A stretch of 64,000 bases of DNA from Ornithinimicrobium pratense (GTDB lineage Bacteria > Actinomycetota > Actinomycetes > Actinomycetales > Dermatophilaceae), in the NCBI RefSeq assembly GCF_008843165.1, contig NZ_CP044427.1:434001-498000 (forward strand). The letters are read 5' to 3'. The notes under the pieces are model-generated. The model did no database searches and had not been told where the DNA came from. It saw nothing but the letters and a program-made list of their open reading frames with translations. Shown here in pieces: positions 1-7,807 of this stretch. A program made the position numbers and the translations under genes. Within the stretch, counting starts at the first letter, position 1. Each line of letters opens with the position of its first letter.

Positions 1-341
1 TCGTCGACCGCCGCGGCGAAGGTGGCGGCGGTGAACGGCATACCGGGGAAGAGGGCCACCGGGTGGGTGCCGGCCAGGACGGAGCGGGCGAGCACCTGCA
101 GGCCGGCCACATGGTGGCTGGGCAGGGCGAGCAGCCACCGGCCGTCGCCGCCGAGGAAGGTAGCCGTCGCCTCGCCGCTGGCCCGCAGCGCCGCCCCGCT
201 GAGCCGGACCCGCTTCGGGACGCCAGAGGACCCCGAGGTCGCGACCACCACAGCCTCCCCCGGCTGCTCCAGCAGGATGCGCCGCAGCCGCGGGGACAGG
301 TCCGCCCAGGTCGCCCCCTCGGGCACGTGCAGGTCGGTCAC
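1..341 (-). CDS. menE: o-succinylbenzoate-CoA ligase, N-terminal part (cut by window edge)
   Basis: This is an open frame on the minus strand beginning at a GTG at 341 and running off the window at base 1, so only about 113 residues are visible. It contains the AMP-binding P-loop of acyl-CoA synthetases (ATSGSSGVPKRV, residues about 37-48), followed by a region reading LLALPSHHVAGLQVL, as in short actinobacterial MenE. MenE activates o-succinylbenzoate with CoA and ATP in menaquinone synthesis, just before the MenB step. menB and menC are within 4.5 kb, which supports the call. No clear Shine-Dalgarno precedes the start, 16 bases after the upstream lipoprotein gene. Confidence 0.85.
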   Translation of the reverse strand, partial: MTDLHVPEGATWADLSPRLRRILLEQPGEAVVVATSGSSGVPKRVRLSGAALRASGEATATFLGGDGRWLLALPSHHVAGLQVLARSVLAGTHPVALFPGMPFTAATFAAAVD

Positions 342-357
342 GCTTGTCCGGCCGGGG

Positions 358-1014
358 CTACTCGGTGGTCAGGTAGGCGTCGAGGTCGACGTACCACTCG
401 TCGGTGATGCGCTTGAGGGTGATCGTCGAGTCGCCCATGGCCTCGGCGAACAGCGGAGAGTAGTTCTCGCGTCCGACGACCGCGGTGTCGCCCTGGACGT
501 CAGCGCCCCGGATCTGCATGGACTCCAGCACCGCGATGCCGTCCTCGCCCAGGCCCTGCGCCTCCACGGTCGCCTCCATGGTGGCGGGCAGCTGGGTCTG
601 GCACAGCTCCAGGTCTGAGGGGACGGCGGTCATCGGCCGCTCGGGGTCGCTGAAGGAGAGGAGCAGGTCGCAGGCTGTGGGGTCGGCGGTGACCAGCGCC
701 ATGAGGAACTCCTTGGCGCGCTCAGCAGCCGCCTGGCCCTCCTCACCGCCCATGACCGCGTCGTCGCCGGGTGCTTGCGTGGCGGGAGCCTCGTCGGTGA
801 CGGCGGCGTTGTCCACGGGCGCGGTGGCGGCGGCGTCGTCCACGGGGGCCGTGGTGGCCTCCTGGTCCTCGGGCGGGGGTGTGTGGGTGGTCGGGGCCAC
901 CCCATCGGTGGTGGCGGTGCCCCCAGCGGTCGCGTCGTCGGCTGCGGTGTCGCCGTCGCAGGCGGTCAGGAGTAGCGCCGCGCTGGCGACCACGGCGGTC
1001 AGAGTGCGTCGCAT
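358..1014 (-). CDS. putative secreted lipoprotein, NTF2-like fold suspected
   Basis: The protein has 218 residues. The ATG at 1014 is chosen because a purine-rich GGGGAGAG lies just upstream and because it opens directly on a lipoprotein signal (MRRTLTAVV, then LLLTAC with the lipidated Cys). An Asp/Thr/Ala/Pro-rich linker (about residues 20-85) follows, then a compact C-terminal domain of about 120 residues (AAAERAKEFLMALVTADPTA to the end) with the look of an NTF2/DUF4878-type lipoprotein. The function is unknown. It lies between menB and menE on the same strand, so it may be co-transcribed with menE. A longer upstream start at 1125 would give a hydrophilic, unlikely leader. Confidence 0.7.
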   Translation of the reverse strand: MRRTLTAVVASAALLLTACDGDTAADDATAGGTATTDGVAPTTHTPPPEDQEATTAPVDDAAATAPVDNAAVTDEAPATQAPGDDAVMGGEEGQAAAERAKEFLMALVTADPTACDLLLSFSDPERPMTAVPSDLELCQTQLPATMEATVEAQGLGEDGIAVLESMQIRGADVQGDTAVVGRENYSPLFAEAMGDSTITLKRITDEWYVDLDAYLTTE

Positions 1015-1112
1015 CGGTGGTCTCTCCCCGTTCGGATGGCGGCCTGCGTAGGCCTCAGTGTGACACGGGGTATGAGGTGTTGCGCCGTCACAGACACCCT
1101 GGGGTGGCCCGG

Positions 1113-2054
1113 TCAGAAGTACCACGGGAACGGCGACCAGTCCGGCTCCCGCTTCTCCAGGAAGGCCTCCTTGCCCTCCACCGCCTCGTCGGTCATGTAG
1201 GCCAGCCGCGTCGCCTCCCCGGCAAAGACCTGCTGGCCCACCATCCCGTCGTCGGTGAGGTTGAAGGCGAACTTCAGCATCCGCTGCGCGGTCGGCGACT
1301 TGCCCAGAATCTCCTGGGCCACCTGCACCGCCTCGGCCTCCAGCTCGGCGTGGTCGACGACGATGTTCACCGCACCCATCCGGTGCATGGCCTCGGCGTC
1401 GTAGGCCCGGCCCAGGAAGAAGATCTCGCGGGCGAACTTCTGGCCCACCATCTTGGCCAGGTAGGCCGAGCCGTAGCCGCCGTCGAAGCTGCCTACGTCG
1501 GCGTCGGTCTGCTTGAACCGCGCGTGCTGACGGGAGGCGATCGTCAGGTCACAGATCACGTGCAGCGAGTGTCCACCGCCGGCGGCCCAGCCGCCCACGA
1601 CGGCGATGACGACCTTGGGCATCGTGCGGATCAGCCGCTGGACCTCCAGGATGTGCAGCCGGCCACCCTCGGCCTTGACCCGCGCCTCGTCGATGCCGGA
1701 GGCGGTGACGTCGTCGGTGCCCTCGCTGGCGTACTGGTAGCCGCTGCGCCCCCGGATCCGCTGGTCCCCGCCGGAGCAGAAGGCCCAGCCGCCGTCCCTG
1801 GGTGAGGGGCCGTTGCCGGTGAGCAGCACGACCCCCACGTCCGGGCTCATCCGGGCGTGGTCCAGCGTGCGGTGGAGCTCGTCGACCGTGTGCGGCCGGA
1901 AGGCGTTGCGCACCTCGGGGCGGTCGAAGGCGATCCGCACGCAGCCGAGCTCCACGTGCCGGTGGTAGGTGATGTCGGTGAGCTGCTCGAAGCCCTCGAC
2001 CTCCTGCCACTGGCTGGGGTCGAAGGGGTGAGCGCCGGTCTGGGTCTCGGTCAC
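1113..2054 (-). CDS. menB: 1,4-dihydroxy-2-naphthoyl-CoA synthase
   Basis: This 313-residue crotonase-fold enzyme closes the second aromatic ring of menaquinone from o-succinylbenzoyl-CoA. Diagnostic stretches are FDRPEVRNAFRPHTVDEL near residue 43, WAFCSGGDQRIRGRSGY near 88, GGWAAGGGHSLHVICDLTIA near 155 (oxyanion-hole region) and DADVGSFDGGYGSAYLAKMV near 185. The Asp in the last stretch is as in mycobacterial MenB, where it replaces the bicarbonate used by the E. coli enzyme. The length is normal for actinobacteria. The GTG start has no Shine-Dalgarno but sits 6 bases after a TAGTCT hexamer, so the mRNA may be leaderless. Confidence 0.95.
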   Translation of the reverse strand: MTETQTGAHPFDPSQWQEVEGFEQLTDITYHRHVELGCVRIAFDRPEVRNAFRPHTVDELHRTLDHARMSPDVGVVLLTGNGPSPRDGGWAFCSGGDQRIRGRSGYQYASEGTDDVTASGIDEARVKAEGGRLHILEVQRLIRTMPKVVIAVVGGWAAGGGHSLHVICDLTIASRQHARFKQTDADVGSFDGGYGSAYLAKMVGQKFAREIFFLGRAYDAEAMHRMGAVNIVVDHAELEAEAVQVAQEILGKSPTAQRMLKFAFNLTDDGMVGQQVFAGEATRLAYMTDEAVEGKEAFLEKREPDWSPFPWYF

Positions 2055-2060
2055 GCGGAC

Positions 2061-2066
2061 AGACTA
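2061..2066 (-). promoter_or_regulatory. -10 hexamer for leaderless menB
   Basis: TAGTCT on the minus strand, 6 bases before the GTG of menB. The spacing would place the transcription start at or next to the start codon. Confidence 0.5.
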
Positions 2067-2171
2067 GGTGCTGCCGACGGGCGGTGCGACGCGCGGTTAG
2101 GGCGAGGGGTGGCCCTGCCAAGGCCCCCGGGGCTAGGCTGCCTGGCGAGCACACGCGATCAAGGGGACACG

Positions 2172-2693
2172 GTGAGCACTTCGACTGGACGCAGCCCGGA
2201 GGAACATCCGGGGCAGCAGGGCCGCCATGAGAAGCAGGCCCACCAGGGCCAGGCGACCGAAGGTGCCCCACAGCCACAGCCACAGCCACAGCAGCAGGCG
2301 CCCCGGCCGCCTGGGACTGCCGGCCCTGCCGCGACCACCACCACCAGCACCCGGGACGTGGTGCGCATCGTGCTGCACGTCCTGGCGCTGATCCTGGTCG
2401 TGCTGGGCATCTCTCTTGACCTGGACGACCGGGGCGGCGGCCTGTGGAGCGACACCTGGACCTGGGCCGGGTTCGCGACCCTGATGGCCTTGGCCCAGAT
2501 CGCGGCTCTCCTGCCCCGGTCGGCCGCCTCGGGGGCGGGGTGGACGATCGGTGCGGTTGGCGCCGGCGGGCTGCTCCTCTTCTGGACCCTGCTCATGCTG
2601 CCGATGATCAGCACCAACATGGCCTTCCTGGTCACCCTGGGCACGGCCTGCGCGGTCGCCGGGGTGCTGCTCAGCCCCGACCGCAGGGTCTGA
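2172..2693 (+). CDS. small membrane protein with Gln/Pro-rich N-terminus
   Basis: The protein has 173 residues from the GTG at 2172, preceded by AAGGGGA. A TAGGCT hexamer near 2132 suggests a short leader. The first 60 residues are hydrophilic and low-complexity (QPQPQPQQQAPRPP, encoded by a CAGCCA run near 2270-2300). Three or four membrane segments follow (VVRIVLHVLALILVVLGI, TWAGFATLMALAQIAALL, WTIGAVGAGGLLLFWTLLML, MAFLVTLGTACAVAGVLL). I do not recognise the family. It is divergent from menB and is followed after one base by another membrane protein, so the two probably form a pair. Confidence 0.65.
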   Translation: MSTSTGRSPEEHPGQQGRHEKQAHQGQATEGAPQPQPQPQQQAPRPPGTAGPAATTTTSTRDVVRIVLHVLALILVVLGISLDLDDRGGGLWSDTWTWAGFATLMALAQIAALLPRSAASGAGWTIGAVGAGGLLLFWTLLMLPMISTNMAFLVTLGTACAVAGVLLSPDRRV

Positions 2694-2694
2694 G

Positions 2695-3171
2695 GTGGTC
2701 TCGCGGCTGGTGCGCGGTCAGCCGGTGGTGCTCACGGCGGGCCTGCTGGTCATGCTCTCCCTCGGGTTGCCGTGGACGACGTCGTCGCTCACCTACGTCC
2801 CGGGCTGGATGACGCCGTCCTTCTGCTACCCGAGCTTCGACGGCACCATGTCCTGCAGCTTTTCCTACGTCGCCCCCGGTTTCTTCACGGGTGCGCCCGC
2901 ACAGAGCGGCGCGTCCTCGGTGGCCCGGGTCTTCCTGGTGGCCGCCCTCGTGCTGATCATCGTCAGCCGGGTGACCGCGCAGTCCCGGTGGCTGGCCTAT
3001 GCCGCCGCGGGCCTGGTGCTCGCAGTGCTGCTCGCCGGCCTGACCATGCAGGCTGGCCAGCTGGCAGCCCTCGCCGCGGCGGCGTTGCTGGCCCGCGCAG
3101 CCTTCACTGGTCGCGGCTGGACAGCACGCAGAACTCATTCCCCTCCGGGTCGGCCAGTACCGTCCACGTGA
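2695..3171 (+). CDS. small membrane protein
   Basis: The protein has 158 residues and begins at a GTG one base after the stop of the preceding membrane protein, suggesting translational coupling. Membrane segments are visible near residues 11-28, 80-95 and 100-140. Between the first two lies an extracytoplasmic-looking loop with two Cys (SFCYPSFDGTMSCSFSY) that could form a disulfide. The last 20 residues are basic and overlap the 3' end of the convergent VOC gene by 68 bases. The family was not recognised. Confidence 0.55.
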   Translation: MVSRLVRGQPVVLTAGLLVMLSLGLPWTTSSLTYVPGWMTPSFCYPSFDGTMSCSFSYVAPGFFTGAPAQSGASSVARVFLVAALVLIIVSRVTAQSRWLAYAAAGLVLAVLLAGLTMQAGQLAALAAAALLARAAFTGRGWTARRTHSPPGRPVPST

Positions 3172-3517
3172 CCTCCGCCTCGTCCTGCCCGACGTCGATC
3201 CTGGTCGCACCCAAGTCCAACAACCGCTGGATCTCCGCGTCGCGGTCCTGCGAGACGTGCGGCGCCAGGTCGATGTGCAACCGGTTCTTCACCTGCTTGC
3301 CCTCGGGGACGGGCACGAAGACCAGCCCCTGACCCCGGCGTATCCAGGTGTCCAGATCGGGAGCCCTCTCCTCGCCCTCCAGGGCGTGTCGGGGGACCGC
3401 CACGGCCTCGTCCGGGGTGTCGTAGACGATCTCCCAGTCCAGTGCCTCTGCCCACCAACTGGCCTGGGCCTGGGGGTCCCGGCAGTCGACGACGATCGTG
3501 TACCACTTCAGTGCCAT
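3104..3517 (-). CDS. VOC (glyoxalase-like) family protein
   Basis: The protein has 137 residues from the ATG at 3517. It opens with MALKWYTIVVDCRDPQAQAS and a WWAEAL segment typical of actinobacterial glyoxalase-like domains. The pairs NRLHIDLAP and WTVLADPEGNEFCVL supply the His and Glu positions used for metal binding in the VOC fold. The substrate cannot be read from sequence. The longer frame back to 3760 runs into the divergent menC promoter and is not credible. Its 3' end overlaps the neighbouring membrane gene. Confidence 0.85.
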   Translation of the reverse strand: MALKWYTIVVDCRDPQAQASWWAEALDWEIVYDTPDEAVAVPRHALEGEERAPDLDTWIRRGQGLVFVPVPEGKQVKNRLHIDLAPHVSQDRDAEIQRLLDLGATRIDVGQDEAEVTWTVLADPEGNEFCVLSSRDQ

Positions 3518-3610
3518 GGCCCCAGCGTGCCCCGGTCGGGCCACGCGTGCACCTGATGCCGGCCCGGTCGCGGACGGGTGATGTCCGCGACCCGCCGCCG
3601 TCGCGCCGCA

Positions 3611-3616
3611 TACCCT
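3611..3616 (+). promoter_or_regulatory. -10 hexamer for leaderless menC
   Basis: TACCCT, 6 bases before the GTG of menC at 3623. There is no Shine-Dalgarno between them. Confidence 0.45.
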
Positions 3617-3622
3617 GGCCCC

Positions 3623-4642
3623 GTGCCCGACCTGACCGCGCCCACCGACCTGCCGGACCTGCCAGACCTGCTCGCGGACGCCCACGTGGTGGCGCTGCCG
3701 ATGCGGGTGCGCTTTCGTGGTGTGGACGTGCGCGAGGCGGTGCTGCTGCGGGGGCCGCACGGCTGGGCGGAGTGGGCGCCGTTCCAGGAGTATGCCGATC
3801 GCGACGCCGCCCGCTGGCTCGCCGCCGCCGTGGAGCTGGGCTGGGGCGAGCTGCCGGAGCCGGTGCGGGGCCAGGTGGGTGTGAACGCGACGGTCCCCGC
3901 CGTCCCCGCGGGGCAGGTCGAAGGTGTCCTGGGCCGCTATGACCGCTGCCGGACCGTCAAGGTCAAGGTCGCCGAGCGGGGCCAGACGCTAGGCGACGAC
4001 CTGGAGCGGGTCATCGAGGTGCGGCGGGTGCTCGGCGCGGACGGCCGCATCCGTGTCGACGCCAACGGTGCCTGGTCGGTGGATGAGGCGCGCGAGGCGC
4101 TGAGCGTCCTGGCGTCGGTCGGGCTGGAGTACGCCGAGCAGCCCTGCGCCACCGTCGAGGAGCTGGTGGTACTGCGCCTGGCCCTGGCCCGCGCCAGCGT
4201 AGACCTGCCGATCGCCGCCGATGAGTCGATCCGGCGGGCCGAGGACCCGCTGCGGGTCGCGCGGGAGGGCGCCGCCGATCTGGTCGTGGTGAAGGTGGCA
4301 CCTCTCGGGGGGGTGCGCCGCGCCTTGGAGATCGTGGCCGAGGCCGGGCTGCCGGCGGTCGTGTCCTCAGCGTTGGACACCTCGGTGGGGATCGCGGGCG
4401 GGGTCCGGCTCGCGGCTGCGTTGCCGGAGCTGGACCACGACTGCGGCCTGGGGACCGCGGCCCTGCTGGCGGACGATGTCGTCGGGGAGCCGCTCATGCC
4501 CCGCGCCGGATCCCTCACCACAGTCCGGGCGGACGCGGCGCGGTGCGCGGTCGACCCGGCACTGCTCGCCGCTCACGCCGCACCCGCCGAGCGGGTCACC
4601 TGGTGGCGGCAGCGGCTGGCCCGGACCTACGCCCTGCTGTAG
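3623..4642 (+). CDS. menC: o-succinylbenzoate synthase
   Basis: This 339-residue enolase-superfamily enzyme dehydrates SHCHC to o-succinylbenzoate for menaquinone. The KVKV lysine motif lies near residue 113. Metal ligands are VDANGAW near 140, EQP near 170 (EYAEQPCA) and AADES near 195, and a second lysine follows in VVVKVAPLGG near 220. The SSALDTSVGIAGG segment near 250 is also typical of MenC. I chose the GTG at 3623 rather than the ATG at 3578 because the extra residues are Arg-rich and a -10-like TACCCT sits 6 bases before the GTG. It completes a menB/menC/menE group. Confidence 0.93.
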   Translation: MPDLTAPTDLPDLPDLLADAHVVALPMRVRFRGVDVREAVLLRGPHGWAEWAPFQEYADRDAARWLAAAVELGWGELPEPVRGQVGVNATVPAVPAGQVEGVLGRYDRCRTVKVKVAERGQTLGDDLERVIEVRRVLGADGRIRVDANGAWSVDEAREALSVLASVGLEYAEQPCATVEELVVLRLALARASVDLPIAADESIRRAEDPLRVAREGAADLVVVKVAPLGGVRRALEIVAEAGLPAVVSSALDTSVGIAGGVRLAAALPELDHDCGLGTAALLADDVVGEPLMPRAGSLTTVRADAARCAVDPALLAAHAAPAERVTWWRQRLARTYALL

Positions 4643-4660
4643 ACCTGCCCCGGCGCAGAG

Positions 4661-4719
4661 TTTACCTCGCCGAAACCGACGCAACCGAGCCGAAACATCA
4701 ACGCGTCGTCTGCCGAAAC
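4661..4719 (+). promoter_or_regulatory. GlnR-like binding boxes upstream of amtB
   Basis: Three GAAAC elements lie at 4672-4676, 4692-4696 and 4715-4719, about two helical turns apart. The first two are each preceded at exactly 6 bases by a half-site like gTnAC (TTTAC at 4661-4665, GCAAC at 4681-4685). This is the published layout of actinobacterial GlnR boxes (gTnAC-n6-GaAAC). The position 60-110 bases before an ammonium transporter gene fits nitrogen control. The third half-site is poor. Confidence 0.55.
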
Positions 4720-4773
4720 ACCAGCGCTCTTGACTGCAGACACGCAACGTTTCGCACCCCAGGAGGTAGTCGG

Positions 4774-6027
4774 ATGGAACTCACTGCAGGTGACGTCTGG
4801 GTCATCGTCGCAGCGGCACTGGTGCTGCTGATGACGCCGGGCCTGGCGTTCTTCTACGGAGGCCTGGCGCGGGCCAAGGCCGCCCTGAACATGATCATGA
4901 TGAGCTTCGTCTCCGTCGGCGTCGTCGGCGTCGTCTGGGTGCTGTGGGGCTACGGCATGACGTCCGGCCCGTCCCTGCTCGGCGGGTTGGTCGGCAACCC
5001 GCTCGACGATCTCGGACTGAGCGGCCATGTCGGCAGCGCCGACCTGATCGGGATCGGTTACGGCGCCACCTTCGCAATCATCACCGTGGCGTTGATCTCC
5101 GGGGCCGTCGCGGACCGGACCCGGTTCGGGCCCTGGACCCTCTTCGTCGCGGTCTGGGCCACCCTCGTCTACTGCCCGCTGGCCTTCATGGTCTGGGGTG
5201 GTGGTCTGCTTTCGGCGGACGGGGCGGTCGGCCGGATCTTCGGCGAGGCCATCGACTTCGCCGGCGGCACCGTGGTGCACATCAACGCCGGCCTGGCTGC
5301 GCTGGTGCTCGTCTACATCATCGGCAGCCGGGCCGACTTCGGGCTGGCCAAGGGCTACCACCGTCCGCACAACGTCCCCCTGGTGATGGTCGGCACCGCG
5401 ATGCTCTGGTTCGGCTGGTTCGGGTTCAACGGCGGCGCTGCTGGCTCGGCCGAGGAGGCCGGCCTGATCTGGGTCAACACCCTGGCCGCCCCGGCCGCGG
5501 CGATGCTGTCTTGGCTGTTGGTCGAGCGGCTCCGCGACGGCCGCCCCACTTCAGTCGGCGCCGCCTCCGGCGTCGTTGCCGGTCTGGTCGCGATCACCCC
5601 GGCGTGCGCCGATGTCTCCCCGCTCGGGGCGCTGGCCATCGGCCTGCTCGCCGGCATCGGTTCCTGCCTGGCCGTGGGCTGGAAGTACAGGTTCGGGTAT
5701 GACGACGCCCTCGACGTGGTGGGTGTCCACCTGGTCGCCGGCGTCATCGGCACCGTCGCACTGGGCTTCCTCGCCCTGCCGGTCGACGGCGAGGGGGGCG
5801 GCCTGTTCTACGGCGGCGGCGTCGGTCAGCTCGTCGCGCAGCTGGCGGCGACGGTGTTCACCCTGGCCTTCACCGGTGTGCTGACCGCCCTGATCGGGCT
5901 GGCCATCGCCCGGACGATCGGCTTCCGAGTCAGCCCCGAGGACGAAGCTCTGGGCGTCGACCGCTCCGAGCACAGCGAGTCGGCTTACCACTTCGATCCG
6001 GACCGGCAGCCGAACGTCTCGGTCTGA
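4774..6027 (+). CDS. amtB: ammonium transporter (Amt family)
   Basis: The protein has 417 residues. The ATG at 4774 is fixed by AGGAGG at 4761-4766. It starts directly in the first of about eleven membrane helices (VWVIVAAALVLLMTPGLAFFYGG), with no cleavable signal. The conserved pore histidines are in GGTVVHINAG and VVGVHLVAGV, and the NVPLVMVGTAMLWFGWFGFNGG block is diagnostic. It imports ammonium across the cytoplasmic membrane. No glnK/glnD follows, unlike the usual actinobacterial operon, so it appears to be monocistronic. GlnR-like boxes lie in the promoter and a hairpin follows the stop. Confidence 0.97.
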   Translation: MELTAGDVWVIVAAALVLLMTPGLAFFYGGLARAKAALNMIMMSFVSVGVVGVVWVLWGYGMTSGPSLLGGLVGNPLDDLGLSGHVGSADLIGIGYGATFAIITVALISGAVADRTRFGPWTLFVAVWATLVYCPLAFMVWGGGLLSADGAVGRIFGEAIDFAGGTVVHINAGLAALVLVYIIGSRADFGLAKGYHRPHNVPLVMVGTAMLWFGWFGFNGGAAGSAEEAGLIWVNTLAAPAAAMLSWLLVERLRDGRPTSVGAASGVVAGLVAITPACADVSPLGALAIGLLAGIGSCLAVGWKYRFGYDDALDVVGVHLVAGVIGTVALGFLALPVDGEGGGLFYGGGVGQLVAQLAATVFTLAFTGVLTALIGLAIARTIGFRVSPEDEALGVDRSEHSESAYHFDPDRQPNVSV

Positions 6028-6049
6028 GCAGCTGCCCGCGCCCGACCCG

Positions 6050-6092
6050 ACACCTGCTCACGGCGCGCCAGGCGCTTGCGGCGAGCAGGTGT
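6050..6092 (+). terminator. hairpin after amtB
   Basis: ACACCTGCTC (6050-6059) pairs perfectly with GAGCAGGTGT (6083-6092), with a GC-rich 23-base loop and no T tract. It begins 22 bases after the amtB stop. Confidence 0.55.
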
Positions 6093-6256
6093 TGGGTCTC
6101 GTGCGTCTGCGCCACCAGGCACTCGGGGCAGAAGGAGAGCGCGACCAGCCCCTCGTGGCCCACGGTCCCGGGCGAACGCATTCGCCCGGCTGCTCCCAGC
6201 GCTATATCCTGGGTGGCCTCCGCTGTTCCCACCACCCGACGATCACGAGGTGCACC

Positions 6257-6652
6257 GTGCCCACCGGCAAGGTCAGGTTCTACGACGAGGACAAGGGCTT
6301 CGGCTTCCTGTCCAGCGACGAGGGGGACGACGTCTTCGTCCCGCGCTCCGCGCTGCCCGCCGGGACGACCACCCTGCAGCGCGGCACCCGAGTGGAGTTC
6401 GACATCGTCGCTGGCAAGCGCGGGGACCAGGCCCTGCACGTTCGGCTCCTTGAGCCCGCGCCGTCGGTCTCCCGCGGGATGACGCTGCGCGACCGCAAGC
6501 CTGCCGAGGAGATGGTGGTCGTGGTCGAGGACCTCATCACGCTGCTCGACCAGGCGTCCACTGGCCTGCGGCGGGGCCACTATCCTCAGCACGGGGGCGC
6601 GATCGCCAAGGCGCTGCGGGGCGTCGCCGACCAGTTTGAGGCCGGAAAGTAG
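6257..6652 (+). CDS. cold-shock-like nucleic-acid-binding protein with C-terminal extension
   Basis: The protein has 131 residues from the GTG at 6257. Residues 1-65 form a CSD/OB fold (GKVRFYDEDKGFGFL carries RNP1; RNP2 is DVFVP rather than the usual DVFVH). A second domain of about 60 residues follows, including a helical EEMVVVVEDLITLLDQA. This long form is typical of actinobacteria and is normally followed, as here, by a DUF3027 gene. A TATATC-type -10 lies near 6202. It probably binds RNA or single-stranded DNA; its specific role is not known. Confidence 0.85.
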   Translation: MPTGKVRFYDEDKGFGFLSSDEGDDVFVPRSALPAGTTTLQRGTRVEFDIVAGKRGDQALHVRLLEPAPSVSRGMTLRDRKPAEEMVVVVEDLITLLDQASTGLRRGHYPQHGGAIAKALRGVADQFEAGK

Positions 6653-6657
6653 GGCAC

Positions 6658-7401
6658 ATGCCAGCAGCCAGGACCGATGCCGTGCTGACCGCCGCGGTCG
6701 AGGTCGCCCGCGCGGCCGCGGAGGAGATTGCCGAACCCGGCACGGTCGGCGACCACCTCGGTGCCGTGGTGGAGGGCGAGCGCGTGGTGACCCACTCCTT
6801 CGCCTGCACCGCGACGGCCTACCCCGGCTGGCGGTGGGCGGTCACCCTCGCACGGCCCCCGCGGGCCCGGAAGGCGACCGTCAGCGAGGCGCACCTGCTG
6901 CCCGGGGAGGAGGCACTGCTGTCCCCGGAGTGGGTGCCCTACGCCGAGCGGCTCGCCCCCGGTGACGTCGGTCCCGGCGACCAGACGCCCTTCGTTGCGG
7001 ACGACCCCCGCCTGGAGGCCGGTTTCGAGGCCACTGGCGAAGAAGACGTTGACCAGATGGCGCTGTGGGAGCTGGGTCTGGGCCGCGAGCGCGTCCTCTC
7101 CGCGGAAGGTCGGGACGCGGCGGCCACCCGGTGGATCGCCGAGCGCGGACCGGAGAGCGAGCTAGCGCGCAAGGCGCCCAGGCCATGCTCTACCTGTGGT
7201 TTCTTCGTGCCGATGTCCGGCGCTCTGCGATCGGTCTTCGGCGTGTGCGCCAACGAGTGGTCCCCGGCCGACGGCAGCGTGGTGGCCCTCTCCTTTGGTT
7301 GTGGCGCGCACAGCGAGGTCGACGTCGAGAAGGCGCCGGCGGAGCGGACGGAGCCGCCCGTGCTGGACGACGACAACGACGTCATCTACGTCGAGCGCTG
7401 A
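6658..7401 (+). CDS. DUF3027 family protein
   Basis: The protein has 247 residues, beginning 5 bases after the cold-shock-like gene (AAGTAGGGCACATG). The N-terminal domain carries TATAYPGWRWAVTLARPPR, and a middle segment reads LLPGEEALLSPEWVPYAERL. A CSTCGF motif near residue 178 and two later Cys (GVCANEW, SFGCGAHSE) could bind zinc. These are the hallmarks of actinobacterial DUF3027. The function is unknown, but conserved linkage to the cold-shock-like gene suggests an RNA-related role. Confidence 0.85.
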   Translation: MPAARTDAVLTAAVEVARAAAEEIAEPGTVGDHLGAVVEGERVVTHSFACTATAYPGWRWAVTLARPPRARKATVSEAHLLPGEEALLSPEWVPYAERLAPGDVGPGDQTPFVADDPRLEAGFEATGEEDVDQMALWELGLGRERVLSAEGRDAAATRWIAERGPESELARKAPRPCSTCGFFVPMSGALRSVFGVCANEWSPADGSVVALSFGCGAHSEVDVEKAPAERTEPPVLDDDNDVIYVER

Positions 7402-7452
7402 GGCTCACGCACCCGCCGGGTGCTGGGCGAGGCGTGCCCGACGGCCGGCTGC

Positions 7453-7698
7453 TCACGCCTCCGAGGCGTTGCCCTTCCCACGGCGCAGGTAGCCGTAGCC
7501 GAGCGCGCCCAGCGCCATCCCGGCGACGGGCACCCAGACCCACCACGAGCGTTCCCCGGCCCGGAGGGACGGCGCGAGCAGCAGCACGGCCAGCACCACC
7601 GCCCAGGCGAGGAGCCCCCAGCCGACGAGGGTGATCGTGCGCAGGGTGACCTCGGGGGGCCGGACCCCGCTGCCCGTCGACGGTCTCGGCGTGCTCAT
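7453..7698 (-). CDS. DUF2530 family small membrane protein
   Basis: The protein has 81 residues: a hydrophilic start, then two membrane helices (ITLVGWGLLAWAVVLAVLLL and WWVWVPVAGMALGALGYGYL) and a basic tail. It matches the pattern of DUF2530, which in actinobacteria is often divergent from a MarR regulator, as here. The function is unknown. The two genes share a 67-base promoter region (to the nearest possible marR start) containing an inverted repeat. Confidence 0.75.
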   Translation of the reverse strand: MSTPRPSTGSGVRPPEVTLRTITLVGWGLLAWAVVLAVLLLAPSLRAGERSWWVWVPVAGMALGALGYGYLRRGKGNASEA

Positions 7699-7733
7699 GG
7701 GTCCACCTTAACGAGCGATCTGGTGGCGGATCG

Positions 7734-7759
7734 TTAGCCTGGGTAATGAGTTAGGCTAA
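7734..7759 (+). promoter_or_regulatory. inverted repeat, likely MarR operator
   Basis: TTAGCCT (7734-7740) and AGGCTAA (7753-7759) are perfect 7-base inverted arms around a 12-base spacer. They lie between the divergent DUF2530 and marR genes and overlap a TAGGCT -10-like hexamer (7752-7757). The placement suggests autoregulation of marR and its MFS partner. Confidence 0.6.
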
Positions 7760-7807
7760 GGAGTTGTGCCCGCCGGTCGGCGGACACGGGAGCGGAAGGG
7801 AGGGCTG

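Noticed and set aside
4666-4720. AmtR-type operator before amtB
   Set aside because: No ATAG/CTAT dyad is present; the GAAAC series fits GlnR better.
5930-6179. Minus-strand frame with a CPEC motif between amtB and the cold-shock-like gene
   Set aside because: It overlaps the amtB 3' end, has no partner CxxC and runs across a terminator-like hairpin at 6050-6092. I treat it as chance.
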